Assembly (NCBI GenBank): GCA_900169235.1
Contig: FWCC01000011.1
Coordinates: forward strand, 177,553 to 241,552
DNA: 64,000 nt
Direction: 5' to 3'
Origin: Zarea fungicola
Taxonomy: Eukaryota; Ascomycota; Sordariomycetes; Hypocreales; Cordycipitaceae
Shown: in pieces, positions 45,355-56,617 of the stretch
How positions within the stretch are numbered: the first letter of the stretch is position 1
How the letters are laid out: every line of letters starts with the position of its first letter
Program-made: the position numbers and the translations under genes
Notes under the pieces: model-generated
Databases searched by the model: none
Told to the model about the DNA's origin: nothing
What the model saw: only the letters and a program-made list of their open reading frames with translations

Positions 45355-46284
45355 TTACTGAACACTCTCCCAAATTTTCTGAATAGATTCAAACGCATTG
45401 GCGCTGAGGGGTCCCTTGTCAACACAATCAAGTGTATCTTTCAGTTGCTCGGGGCTGCTAGTACCAATGATGACTGCATCGCCCTTGTCTCGATCAAGAG
45501 CTGAGTGGTATGCGACCCAACGATAGGCCAACTCAGCCGAGCTCACGCCCTCGGCTTCGGCAATAAAATTCCATCTCTGCAAGGCTTCCAAAAACTTTGC
45601 ATTACAGATATACGGCCTGCATGTCGCCGACACTGTACCAATAGCTTTTGCCATTTCAGTTGCTTCCGCTGCCGTTTTACACAGAAACCCGCCTGCTGAA
45701 GGGCCATATGCATAAAAGCCGATGCCGAGCCTTCGCAAAGTTGGTAAAAGCTCCGTCTCTTTGTACCTACTCAACGGATTGTAACTGCCCTGGTAGATTG
45801 CAGGGAGGGGATAGCCTTTCTCACTACAGTGGTGATAGATGGCTTCTACTTCTTTGGGTGGGAAGCCCGACAGTCCAAATCTTTCGAAAAGTCCACGCTG
45901 GTGCACCTCATTCATGGCCCAAAGAGTCTCGGCAATGGGCGTTAGAGGGTCTGGTCTGTGAAGATAAAAGATGCCAGCAGAGACTTTTAGCTTCCGGATG
46001 CTGTGCTCAGCACTGCGCCTAATCTGTTCCTTGGTAGCCCATGGTACAGAGGACTCGGTGAATGAAGGTGGACTCCATTTAGTGTCAATGGTGAATTTAT
46101 CTCCGGCAGAGGTCTGGCCAAGCGTTGCTTCAGAATTGTCATAGCTCTGCGCTGTGTCAATAGTCGCCACACCATGGGCAGTTAATACGGCAAAGAAGTC
46201 ATTTAACCTATTTTCTGGTTTGAACAACTCTCTGTTACCAATGCGAGTTCCACCAAAGACGATATCCACTGGCTGTTGTGTCAT
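45355..46284 (-). CDS. Aldo/keto reductase of AKR7 (aflatoxin aldehyde reductase-like) type
   Basis: An intronless frame of 309 residues from the first ATG at 46284 (MTQQPVDIVFGGTRIG); the open frame extends upstream without an ATG. The catalytic tetrad of the aldo/keto barrel is visible: Asp in ATIDTAQSYDN and Tyr in the same motif, Lys in IDTKWSPP, His in FYLHRPDPLTP. The NADPH-binding C-terminal part is seen in VIIGTSSPEQLKDTLD. Sequence words such as ERFGLSGFPPKEVEAIY and QGSYNPLSRYKETELLPTLR match the AKR7/aflatoxin B1-aldehyde reductase group, which reduces reactive dialdehydes and small carbonyls in the cytosol. The physiological substrate is unknown. It lies downstream of, and antiparallel to, the ankyrin-CorA gene. 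Confidence 0.93.
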   Translation of the reverse strand: MTQQPVDIVFGGTRIGNRELFKPENRLNDFFAVLTAHGVATIDTAQSYDNSEATLGQTSAGDKFTIDTKWSPPSFTESSVPWATKEQIRRSAEHSIRKLKVSAGIFYLHRPDPLTPIAETLWAMNEVHQRGLFERFGLSGFPPKEVEAIYHHCSEKGYPLPAIYQGSYNPLSRYKETELLPTLRRLGIGFYAYGPSAGGFLCKTAAEATEMAKAIGTVSATCRPYICNAKFLEALQRWNFIAEAEGVSSAELAYRWVAYHSALDRDKGDAVIIGTSSPEQLKDTLDCVDKGPLSANAFESIQKIWESVQ

Positions 46285-46824
46285 ATTTCGATTGTGTATT
46301 GGGCAGGATGCAGGGTTGGCAGCCTGGTTGTACCAGTGGCCATATTTACCCTGCAATCAGGCCTCCGGCACATAGAAGCCACCCATCATGATGATAGCTA
46401 TTTATTATTATTACTTGCGATATAGACTTGACGGAATCGTCGTACCTTCGGCTTGGTTGTTTTCTTTAAAAAAGAAAAAACAAGTAATACAATACAAAAT
46501 AATACAATACAAAAATAATAACTCAAAATTCACCCAACATTCCTACAAACCTTGACCGGCAATCTGACGAGTATATGACTTTATGTTTCTTTTTAGCCGT
46601 TGGCCTCGCATGGAAGGCTGAGAATATGGGGACGCAGGTCCATTCAGCCTCCTTCAAGCTGCATCCCGGTGGCTGCCCAAATGGGTTGATTGGTGCGCAC
46701 TCTTTCAGCTCATGCGCGTTGACATGGCATTTCAGTAATATGGATGAACTGTTGTTCGCACGCCGTAGCAGCTTTTCCCTCTTCAATCCTATCCTGATCA
46801 GTAGTCCCCCGTAACGAAAACAAA
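46285..46824. other. Divergent promoter region between the reductase and ankyrin-CorA genes
   Basis: About 540 bases with short A-rich tracts, and repeated aatacaata words at 46483-46515. No further gene seen. Confidence 0.5.
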
Positions 46825-49800
46825 ATGAGTTCTGACAATGGTTCGCAAGTCGCGGCAATCTACAATACGCCCCAGAGCAGGACTGAGCTCTACAAGGATC
46901 TGCTGGCGCTGCAAAAGCTGGGTTGGAAAGACGATGGCAAGCAGGTGCACAAATACTTGGTGGACAATATTGACCGCGTCCCGCCAAAGGAAGACGCCGG
47001 GCCGACGTTGGTATTCGTACTACTTGGACTCTACGGCAGCGCAGGGAAAGAGAAAAAGGAGGTAGTAGACGGAATTATTTCGGACATCATAAGCCGGCTG
47101 CCCGCTGCCTTGATAGACGAAAAGGGAGGCAGCAACCGGGAAACCCCTTTACATTCGGCAGTTTCGGCTCGTAATCGAGTGCTAGTTCTGAAACTTATCC
47201 AGAGGAGCCCGGATTGTACAGCCCAAAACTCGCGCGGGAAAAATCCGTTGCATCTGGCTGCGCGCGCTGGATCCCTGGCAATTGTCAAGGAGCTGGTATC
47301 GGGCGACTCTACCGGGGTATCCATCTTCTGCCAGGATGATGGCGCTAAAACACCCATAATCCTTGCCTGCGAGAATCGTCATGCAAATACAGCTAAATAT
47401 CTGCTGAAGGCATCGCCAAGGGCAGCCTTGATCCCGGATCGCAATGGCTACAATGCTTTGCATATGAGTGCTCGCCAAGGCCTTCTCTCCGTCTTGGAAA
47501 CACAGTTCGAAAGACTGGAGAAACCGGATGAGGTGCCAAAAGAGGAAAAACCTTCAAATGAAAAAGGCGAGATTGCTGAAGAGAATGGAGCGACTGCTAA
47601 CTCTTCCAGACAACAGAGTATCGCACCTGAAGCGGGTATCAGCGTACCCGACTCCTCCATTCTTGAGTGTCGAACAAAGAATGGGCAGACTCTCTTACAT
47701 GTAGCATGTGTTCGGAATCACCTTAAAATCGTTGAGCTTCTTCTACGGAACAACGCAGACCCGACTGCACTCTCTAAAGCTGGCGACAGCTGTCTTCGAT
47801 TGGCTTTGAGCGCCGGCCACTTTGAGATCAGCGAACGTCTTCTGCAGGAGGCTGCCGTCTCTGGTACCTTGAGTCAATTGGATGGGTCTGGAAATTCTAT
47901 ACTATCTATCGCTTGCTCGCAGATGGAGGCCGAAGCAGTTGAAATACTGTCGAACGCTGGCGCCGACTGTGCCCTACCTAATAGGGACTTCTCAACGCCG
48001 ATTTCAAAAGCAATCGCGATTAACAAGCCTGCACATTTATCGATATTATTGTGCTCAGGTAGTTATCAAGCAAAATCCCTTGATGCAGTCAGATATAAAA
48101 CCAGGGACGGCAAATCTTCCACTGCACTTCACCTTGCTTGCCAGCTCGGACACCAAAGATGTCTGGAGCTGCTTCTTCAACACGACGTCAGTCCAAACAT
48201 TAAAGATGGCGAGGGCAGGACAGCTCTGCATGAAGCAAGTCGTCTTGGCTCGTATGGCCTTGTTAATGCTTTGTTTGACAAATCTACGCCTCAAAATGAT
48301 GTGAGGGTGAACGAATTGGACGACTCAGAGTGGTCTGCCCTTCATTACGCCAGTTATCAGCTTTCGGACAATGACAAGTCTTCTTATAGAAGACCAGATA
48401 TTTATGAAGATAGGAATTCTGCCTTTGAGTCTAGAAATGGCCCGTATGAGGAGGTTCTTCGACATTTACTACACCGTGGTGCGGACATCTCTCTACCTAA
48501 TGCGGCTGGTGATTTGGCTTTACATCTTTCAGCCAGGCAAGGGCACGCCAATCGAGTTCATCAACTTATTCAATGTCTTCCTAGAGTAGAAGACGAAAGC
48601 ACAGATATTCTCCAAAAGCTCAACAAAGATGGAGCAACACCGCTTGCGTGCGCGCTCAGAAAGCGACACCCAGACGTTGCCAAACTGCTTGCTGAAGCAA
48701 TGTCCAAGATACAATTCCACGACACAAAGGAAATGGAAGATGAGATTTTTTGGCTCGCAGAAAAGGAGCAAACACGCGACATAATATCCGAGATTCTCCT
48801 CAAAGGGAAACATATGCAGAGCCGCCATCGCGTCAGCTCTTCCAGCAGAAATCCACTAGTATTAGCTGTGATTATCGGCTCTGCGAAACTCGTGTGGTAC
48901 TTGCTTCTCAACAGCATACCTGGTCCAGCACGCGATGATAGCATTAAAGCTGCCATCGGCACTGCACACGATGAGCGCGATGATTACGTCTCAGCGAACG
49001 AAAAGGAATTCGCCACTGGCACCGACGGAGATTCGGTGGCAGGGACCTCGACAGATGCGAGCAACATATCTGCAACTAAAACAAAATACAACCCAGGAAT
49101 CCACGAACAATTGAAAATATACAGTGACATTTTAGATATTTTGCATAATCCACCTGCCACAGGTCGGCTCGGCCGCGGGCCCCTTCCCGCGAGCGAGCCT
49201 CTTTACGACGAAAAGAGTCAACCAGCTCGCTTTGTTAATAAATACAGAGTTGAATTAGTGGACTGCTACAATGATTCCTTTTTACGCAGATCTGCCACAG
49301 TTAAGGAAGCCTTGTATGACGTCGGGCCGAACAAAATAATGAAGGCGACCTCGCAGCGTACACAAGAGTTGCAGGCAGAGTTTCTCGGACTGGAAAAGCC
49401 ACAGGGTGCAGTGAGAATGAAGCACCCACCAAATGTTTTATGGATTCACCTCCCAGCTAATAATGTGAGTCAAGCTGATGACGGTTACTAGTCACAGCCA
49501 AACTGACAAGTTGCAGATCAAATGGCTCGAAGTGAGTTTGTCCGGTCCGCGTGACCTTTGAAAAGTCGTACTCATTTCGAGATGTGCAGGATGTGTGCAT
49601 GAAAGTCAACTACGAGCTAAAATGCGATAATGAAATTACTGAGTGGCTGTCGAGCAGCTGGGCAGAGATTGTTGGAAGTGGTCGGGAAACGAACTACATG
49701 AAGCCTCACTGCTCTGCACGCTTCGACAAGAGCCGTCGCGAACCTGTTCGTAGTTACTTGACCCCCACTCACGAACCGCTTTATGGCATCTAACATTAAA

Positions 49801-52533
49801 TTACAGAGATGTGCAGCTGTCTATGTATGAGTCAAATAAAATCCATTAATTTCACTGATCTACTAATAGAATCCAGATGCCATATGTTGCTCCGGCTTGG
49901 TATTGCGAAAACCGAGATTATGATGATCTTTTGAGTCACTACAAATCCAATGGTTGCACTATCCACGGAACAAGAACGTTGGATGAGTTTTTTTACCACG
50001 TTTGCCGCATGAAGGGAATCAGAGATACTATCGACGATCGAAATCAAGACCAGATCCTGAGCAAAGCCCTCTTTCGTAACAATTTGAAACACGCAAGGAA
50101 CTGGGTAGTGGTCAATGTCGACCAATTGTGGATTTGGATTCCAAATAAAGGTACGTTGTTGTCACCCAGTCTAGTTTTGAATATCTCCTGAATACGATTG
50201 AGGTACGATCATTACATCTGCTACTCATCGACGTGACTCTGCATACGACCCAGCCTTCACTGCGACGCTCGATGCTCTGCAAGACGCAATCGATACCAAC
50301 GGCAACAGCCCTCAAGATGCCTTCGAAATGGCCAACCTTATAATGGAAACGTGTATCAACTTGCTGCATAGACAATTCGACGTGGGATTCTCACCATCTT
50401 CAAGATCAGGAGAGGTACAAGCCCCCAAGCCATCTCTGTCCTTGTACCAGAACAGCAGCGCCAGCGACTCAAGCGACGGTAGCACTACGGACAGTGCCAC
50501 GCACCAAGGTAGAGGCCGCTATCGGAGATCAATTAAGTCTTCATATGCATCCGACTCAATGGATGACTTGGCGAACAAACTGCGGCGGGTTTGTATTAAC
50601 GAAATATTTATCAATGCTACGGCCGAAGCTGTTAGTCTCTCGACTCTCTCCAATCATTCTTTACCCACTTGTTTATTCAGAACTCGCTTGCGGCTAACAT
50701 GATGCCATCTTAAATTGCTGTCCTTCAACAGGCAGCACAGGAAAGCGAGCTCTACCACAAGTTTATCGATGGAGGAGGGGCTAAGTCCAGGCACTCCTCC
50801 CCACGGGGTGGTCACGCTCCGTCGTCACCGGAGGATCGAATCAAAGCTGCCCAGCTTTTCCGCGAAATCAAGGATATCCGCGACGAGCTTAAAATGTTAA
50901 GAGTTATTGCTGAGTATCAGAAGTCTGTCCAAACGGAATATACAGCGCTTCTAAATATTAATCCGCTAGCGACCGTGTTCAAGGATGTCGTGGAGGAGCT
51001 CAACGAAATGGATAAGGCCGTAGAGCAAATCGAAACAGCGGTCCGTTGAACAACCAGTCTTCGCATATCCCTGGTAAATTTATTATTAATATCTCATCTT
51101 ACCAGGTCAATATTACACTGAACTTGCAACAAAATGCAACCGCGATTGCGCAGACCGACGCAGCAGTTTACCAAGGCCAGATTGTTCTGCTGTTCACAGT
51201 TGTTACCATTGTCTTTGTACGCATGCCAGCTAATTCCTTCTGCTTTTTTTGTTGCTCCTTTTCCTGAACTTAACATTTTCTCGTCCTTTAGCTTCCTATG
51301 TCATTCTTCACATCACTCTTTGCAGTGCAAGTGGATTCGTTTCTACAGACTCCGCCATGGGCATTTGGTGTCATTCGTGAGTCTTCACTCTTCCTTTTTG
51401 AAGAGTAGGTGCTGCAGCTAATACACACACGCGTAGTCGGAGTGTCTTCTCTTATATCAGCGACTCTGGCCGGGTACGCCTTTTATTCAACTGCCGTCAA
51501 CGCCTTCTTCAGGCGCTCTTGGCGGCGTTTGCGCAAGTTTTTCCGGGAATGTGTCATGGTCTTGCTCATGTGTTTCGCATTTCGCCGGCGAACCGGCATT
51601 CGCGAAGCAGATTCAGACGACCTGTATTTAGACAGATACACCATGGCATCAGACGACCTGTATCTAGACAGATATACCATGGCATCAAGCTCCGGCGGCA
51701 TAGAGGTAGTGCGGCGCCGCAAGAGCATCTGGAGCCGTCGCCGCAGTCGGGATCCCGCTCGTATTTATACCACCCGCCCTTTGACAAAGTCGACAGCAGT
51801 CCACTTGAGCCAGAAAGTTGCCCGCACTTTACCATTTCGCGCGAGTCGAGCCACTCGCTCGGTCACGTCATCATATGGTACAGACTCCACGCGATCTATT
51901 GATGTCCCTTGGTACTCCAGGGTGCCAAGTTATTGGCCATTTCGGGCCAGTCGAGCCACTCGCTCGGTCACATCATCATCGTATGTTACAGACTCGGTGC
52001 AATCGATTGATATCCCTTGGTATTCGAGGTTGCCAAGCTACTGGCCATTTGGCAGCCGTCGGGCTGCACGTTCGATTTCTGTCTCATCTGGCAGCTCACG
52101 AGCTGCGCGTTCGAGTTCTATCGCATCTCGCACGGCTTCGACCTCGTCTTCCGGAGCGTCTGGCACGTCCTCCATGCATGCAATCGCCGTCCATTGGTAC
52201 TCAAGACTCCTGGGGCATTGGCCATTTCTCAGAACTGCAGACGCCAACTTGCCCGTGTCTGCGCCTACAACATCCTCAGGGTCTTCGATGTCCATCGAAG
52301 GGCAACCCGAAACGACGCACAGGTTCGTCGTAGGCCTGAAACCTGGGAGTTGGGTGCATCGCGCTCGACAGTGGTTTATGGCTCGGTGGCCACAGTCTGC
52401 TCTCAGTGAAGTCTCAGGCTCTTCCTCGGCAACTCGGTCCATGTCCTCGCTGGAGGCGTCGTCTCCAAATATCTTTCAGCGACGTCATATTGCAGTGCAC
52501 CGACGTCAACGTCATCGAGATGGCAGGCGCTAG
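46825..52533 (+). CDS. Ankyrin-repeat protein with CorA-like membrane domain and repetitive C-terminal tail
   Basis: Ten exons keep one frame (1710 residues): 46825-49464, 49517-49531, 49590-49745, 49807-49824, 49877-50150, 50203-50630, 50732-51040, 51106-51216, 51292-51376 and 51437-52533. The first half has about twelve ankyrin repeats (e.g. ETPLHSAVSARNRVLVLKLI, KNPLHLAARAGSLAIVKELV, QTLLHVACVRNHLKIVELLL). After WIHLPANN the tiny exons encode IKWLE and RCAAVY, and MPYVAPAWYCE follows, as in fungal ankyrin-CorA fusions. The CorA-like part includes NWVVVNVDQLWIWIPNKG and a coiled coil (RIKAAQLFREIKDIRDELKML). Two membrane segments (VLLFTVVTIVFLPMSFF and VSSLISATLAGYAFYSTAV) follow, without the GMN motif of true magnesium channels. 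The final 340 residues are Ser/Arg-rich and contain tandem repeats. Function is unknown; a membrane-bound, protein-binding role is the safest statement. Confidence 0.87.
51613..51684 (+). repeat. Two tandem 36-bp coding repeats (SDDLYLDRYTMA)
   Basis: Two adjacent 36-base copies inside the last exon of the ankyrin-CorA gene encode the same twelve residues. They differ at only two bases, both C/T and both synonymous (tta/cta for Leu, tac/tat for Tyr). Confidence 0.92.
51835..52047 (+). repeat. Two longer tandem coding repeats (105 and 108 bp) plus a degenerate third start
   Basis: Copy one (51835-51939, 35 codons) and copy two (51940-52047, 36 codons) both begin FRASRATRSVTSS and end PWYSR(V/L)PSYWP. 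A third start (52048 on) reads FGSRRAARS and fades. Related words (HWYSRLLGHWPF) recur near 52191-52226. The unit includes a conserved Trp-rich end (PWYSRxPSYWPF). Confidence 0.88.
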
Positions 52534-52780
52534 GCGGCCAGAGCCGAAGAACTCGCGTAGATCCGATCCGTCAGCGTGCAGCTCTGGTTGAAGGGTTCAA
52601 GCCTTGGAGTATTTTGGCCACCGGTTTTTATTAGTTATGACTCATTGTCAAATTTGTGTTTGGTTTTCATTGGTCCTTCAAAATGTCTAGTAACATGTGG
52701 TATAAGCAAATGAAAGCTGTTTATTGCTGGGTATCTAAGACTGTTAAGGAATTGCAGGACTACCGTAAACGTAAAAAAAC

Positions 52781-53560
52781 TCATCGCCTTGGACCGCGCT
52801 CGCGTTCTGCATGTCTGCGGTCCCTTGATGCTGAACGGCTGCGCCGTCTGTGGCGCTCTTCTCTATGTCTCTGCCCGCCACGGTCACGGCTTCGGCTGCG
52901 ACTGCGTTCTCTCTTCTGTCGCTTCGGGTCCCTGTCATCTCTACTGTCCCTCTCGGTGACGCGGGGTCTGCGCTCTCTGTGGCCGCGGTCACGGCTCCGA
53001 CTCCGATGGCGACGTCTCGTCGCAGCGTCGTAGTCTCTGTCGCGACCCCTACTACGGCTGCGGCTGTTGCGCCTGTGGTGTCTATCCCTGTCACGCCTGT
53101 CGCCCTCCCGGTGTCGACGCGACTTTTCTCTTCCCCGTCTGCCGCCTTCCTCGCCTGCAGCGGTATCCCTGTGCAGCTCTGCAGGCTCGGGCGCAGCAGC
53201 CGCGGGGCCAATTTGTCTCTTGTTTGCAACCTCCACCGCGTTAGCGCCCGTGGTATCTCTTTGTTTCACCGGAAGCCCTAGTGCACGCGCAATCGCGTCC
53301 TCTTCAGCCTCCTTGATTCGGCGCAGCTCCTCCTTGCGCTCACGTGCCTCACGCTCCTCCTCCGTCTCGTCTGCATTGGCGGCAGAGGAGTCGGCCTTTG
53401 CGTACCAGTTGAGGTCTTTTCCCTTTTGCCAACGGCCGACGGGTGCTTTTAGACTGTGGCCGAGATAGTTTTCGCGGCGGGATGAGTTGGCGACCTCGTC
53501 CCAGCTAAAGTTGACGCCGCCACGGGAGCCGGTTTTTCGGATTGTCGAGAGGAGATCCAT
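52781..53560 (-). CDS. MMTAG2-like protein with RS-rich tail
   Basis: A 259-residue frame from the ATG at 53560; the reading frame continues upstream but the conserved domain begins here with MDLLSTIRKTGSRGGVNFSW and runs through DEVANSSRRENYLGHSL and KAPVGRWQKGKDLNWYAKAD. This matches the N-terminal domain of the MMTAG2 family (Multiple myeloma tumour-associated protein 2-like; kinase phosphorylation domain). After a Glu-rich helix comes a tail of about 120 residues, full of Arg/Ser, Arg/Asp and Arg/His dipeptides (SRSRSRDRG), like RS-domain splicing proteins. A nuclear role in mRNA processing is likely but not established for this family. It is head-to-head with the Mediator gene, with 278 bases between start codons, so the two probably share a promoter. 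Confidence 0.9.
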   Translation of the reverse strand: MDLLSTIRKTGSRGGVNFSWDEVANSSRRENYLGHSLKAPVGRWQKGKDLNWYAKADSSAANADETEEEREARERKEELRRIKEAEEDAIARALGLPVKQRDTTGANAVEVANKRQIGPAAAAPEPAELHRDTAAGEEGGRRGREKSRRHREGDRRDRDRHHRRNSRSRSRGRDRDYDAATRRRHRSRSRDRGHRERRPRVTERDSRDDRDPKRQKRERSRSRSRDRGGQRHREERHRRRSRSASRDRRHAERERGPRR

Positions 53561-53838
53561 CGTCTGAAGGTGTGGCTTATTTGTATACGGATTTTGGACT
53601 TGCTTGCCGTCTCGTACGGTTTTAATCAAAGACAGGGATGATAGAAATGGCCGTATTGCATTGCTGAGATAAATAGAGATGATGGGAGAGAGGTTGGCAG
53701 AGGTTGCGTTGCGTCGGAAGCCTTTGGGTCTAGTAAAATCCGTCTGTTTGGGAGACCCACGTCCATCAATGCTCCTGCATCGTGCGCCCGCGCCACAAAG
53801 CTTCCCACCTTCATACCACGCCGCAATCGCAAAAGAAA

Positions 53839-54906
53839 ATGGACAACCCAAATGAACCCCCGCTCGACGAGATTCAATGGCGCTCGCCACAGCTCATCCA
53901 GCAAATGGGGGCCCTGCACTCCAACACGATCCTCTTCTACTTTGCCGAATCGCCCTTCTTCGAGCGCACGTCCAACAATGCAGTAATCATGAGCCAGGCC
54001 ATGAACAACATGTCCATGTACCACTTTATCCAGACGCGCGAAGCTTTCGAGGGTCGATTAAAGACCATGTCCGGACTTGAATTCATTGTTGGCGAGGAGC
54101 CGGCCGAGACGGGGCCAGGCATGGGAACTGGTGTTTGGGTTATTCGCAAACAGACGAGGCGGAAGCGGTACCAGGAAGAGGACGAACTCACGGTGCATGC
54201 ATCGTATTTCGTCGTGAATGAAAATATTTACATGGCGCCAACACTTGCAGATATCCTGGCATCACGAATTGTACGCAGCTGACCAGCATCCCAACCTCTG
54301 ATCCGTTGAGCCAGCCAGTCCACTAACCTTATGATTCCTGCACAGATGACGATATCCTCGGCCATTGCAAAGGCACTCCCCGCCGCCGAATCCGCACGAA
54401 AATGGCGTCCGGCCGTTGGTCACAGCTACCAGGCCCCTACGGCACCCGTAAGCGGAGCAGCAGCAGACAAACCGGCCAACGCTGCGACGGCGCGGGGTCG
54501 CGGTCAGGAATCAAAAGAAGGTACACCAGCGCCCGGCGCATCAAACAAAAATTCGGCTCCCGCTGCGTCCAATCTGGCGGAGCTGTCGCTAGAGCGCTCG
54601 GCAGAGGAGTCGTTCTGGGTGCACATGAAGCACGGCGGCGAGTACCTAGACGAGAACCCCATCACAGGCCGACCAGGCGAGTTCCATCTCTCGTCGACAG
54701 GGCGCAAGCCAGTCATGGCACCGCGGACCGACATAGCACTGACTGGCATCAGCGCAATGACGGGGCCGCCGAGGCTCAACACAAAGGTGGACGAAAAGAA
54801 GGATGGCAAGGCGGAGAAGACGCCACGGTCGGCGACAATGCCGAAACCGAAGCGCAAGAAGAGCAAACTCAGTGGCGGAGGAACCCGGACACCAACAACG
54901 GGGTGA
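53839..54906 (+). CDS. med6: Mediator of RNA polymerase II transcription subunit 6
   Basis: Two exons (53839-54270, 54346-54906) give 330 residues. The N-terminal MED6 domain is clear: LDEIQWRSPQLIQQMGALH, ILFYFAESPFFERTSNN, FIQTREAFEGRLKTMSGLEF and a conserved strand ending VVNENIYMAPTLADIL. The subunit sits in the Mediator head module and links it to the pre-initiation complex in the nucleus. The C-terminal half, after the MTISSAIAKALPAAE helix, is a low-complexity extension rich in Ala, Pro and Lys, ending in a basic cluster, as in other ascomycete MED6 proteins. The intron donor is GTACGC and the acceptor CACAG, keeping the frame. Confidence 0.95.
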
Positions 54907-55109
54907 TTTGTCACGCAAGGTGGACGAGTTGGCGAACAGGTGATGGATGATTCTACGGCCCTGCAGTTGAGAGCGTTTGCATGTACGGTTTTGTAAATCT
55001 AGGATACACTTTTAAAAAAGCATAATGATACCCTTTTAACTTTATGCAGGCAGTTTCATATTTTGATTGGAGTGCCGAATCCCCCCCCCCGGCCAGCATG
55101 TCTGTATAT

Positions 55110-56617
55110 TTATTGTAGGGGATCAAACCAAGGCTCAATGGCTTGGCCTTTACCTTCAAAATGCCAGAAAAAGGCATAGTTATACGCCACGCGCTGTTCG
55201 AGAAATTCCGAGCCGCTCAAAAAGTCAACCGTCGAGAGCTCCTTGGGGTCGGGATGACCACGGCGGCCCGCGACATCGTCATGGGCGAAGAGGCCCAGCG
55301 TGCCAACGAGCTCGCTAAAGCAATCCCCGGCCCAAGACTTTCGAGTGTGGTCGTAGAATGAGGTGTGGAAGCGTAACCCCGCGTAGCGGAGGAGGGAGTG
55401 CTCAAAAAACTGGGCGTGGAGAGGCGCGACATCTGTCCCGTCCAGGTACTCGTTCGCCTGGCCGGAGCAGACCTGCATGTCTTTGAGAAGGGTGCGCACT
55501 TCTGTGCCGACTCTTTCCGTCGGGTACATGATGTCGAGATGCGGGCCGGAGATGCGCATCGGGGTAAAGTCAGGGAACAGGACCACGGGCGCTTTCGCCT
55601 TGGGCGGGACGGGGTCGGGGCCGATCAGATCCTCGTGGATGCAACTCAAAGTCAGTGGTATATATGCCATCATCCACATCACTTTGACAGCCTCCCACAC
55701 AATGAGATGGGCGTCTGCGTGACTGCCGTCCTCAAAGTTGTGGACGCAGTGCTGTTCGCCGAAGCAGGTTGCCGCTCTGCCAGTGTTGTTCTGGAATCGG
55801 AGTTCCATGGCGGCCCTAGATTTTGCGTCGGAGAGTATGGTGTTAAGGAGCCATTGGTCTAGAAATCCGAACACCTGTGTTTCCTGTTGTGGTTCTGTGA
55901 TGGTTTGTAGTATCGTAAACTTTTGTATAAACTGCTTCTTGGTCTCTGTGTGGCCAACCCACTCCAATTTAGACTGTGCTTTTAGATCCTCACTCTCCTC
56001 AATCGTGTGCAGGGGCTGCTGGTAAACGCCAGCAAGAGCAGCACCTACGATCAAGCTTCGGTAAAAGGCTTTGTGTAGGCCGGTCCTCCATTCCTCCATC
56101 CTCTCAGGGTCCTCTGGAGACCCGTCAGAATACTTGTTCTGCATATCTTTGGGTAGAGTCAATCCGTCGGATAAAGCATGGTGCTCTACCCAGTTTGCAA
56201 GGCGCTGGAGATCCCAGACCATGTTAAGCTCGGATAGGTTAGGAGAGATGACTGCGCTTCCCAGCAGATCCAGCCTCATAGCCTTGGGGGGTAGACAGTC
56301 GGCTAGTTCTGCGTCCAGAACCAGGTTCGCCGCTCGCACCTAAATTATGTTATAAATTTAAATTTTTGACGCGTTTCGTAGAAAGTGTTTACAGAAATCA
56401 GCGCCTCTTCTGAACCTGGCATCTCGCGCTGCAAAAAGTGCCAAACCAATCCGGCTCCAGCGTCGGTGCCGTGCCATATGTCATAGGTATGGTTGCAGGT
56501 TGAGGCCAGAGCCCAAGCGTCATGAAATGTTTCACATGATTTAAATATTTCAATAAGAAGTTCTGGGGGTCCAGTAGCGGTGATGAATTGCGAAGCCATT
56601 ACTGTCCAATCGGCCAT
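55110..56617 (-). CDS. F-box-like protein of unknown function
   Basis: Two exons (56393-56617, 55110-56339) join over a 53-base intron (GTAAAC donor, TTTAG acceptor) to 484 residues. The N-terminal segment ATGPPELLIEIFKSCETFHD, then ALASTCNHTYDIWH, has the L-P-x-E-L-L-x-x-I and later Cys/His spacing of a degenerate F-box, which would bind Skp1 in an SCF ubiquitin ligase. The rest is a mainly helical region (around LVVWEAVKVMWMMAYIPL and YNYAFFWHFEGKGQAI) seen in many hypocrealean proteins of unknown function. No substrate-binding repeats are visible. The F-box call is a pattern match by eye and could be wrong. Confidence 0.7.

Noticed and set aside
46523..46987. Minus-strand frame of 154 codons overlapping the ankyrin gene start
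   Set aside because: Crosses a promoter and the first codons of an established gene; no motif.
51818..52409. Overlapping plus-strand frames in the ankyrin-CorA tail
   Set aside because: Alternative-frame shadows of the Ser/Arg-rich repeats; the in-frame model extends the membrane domain.
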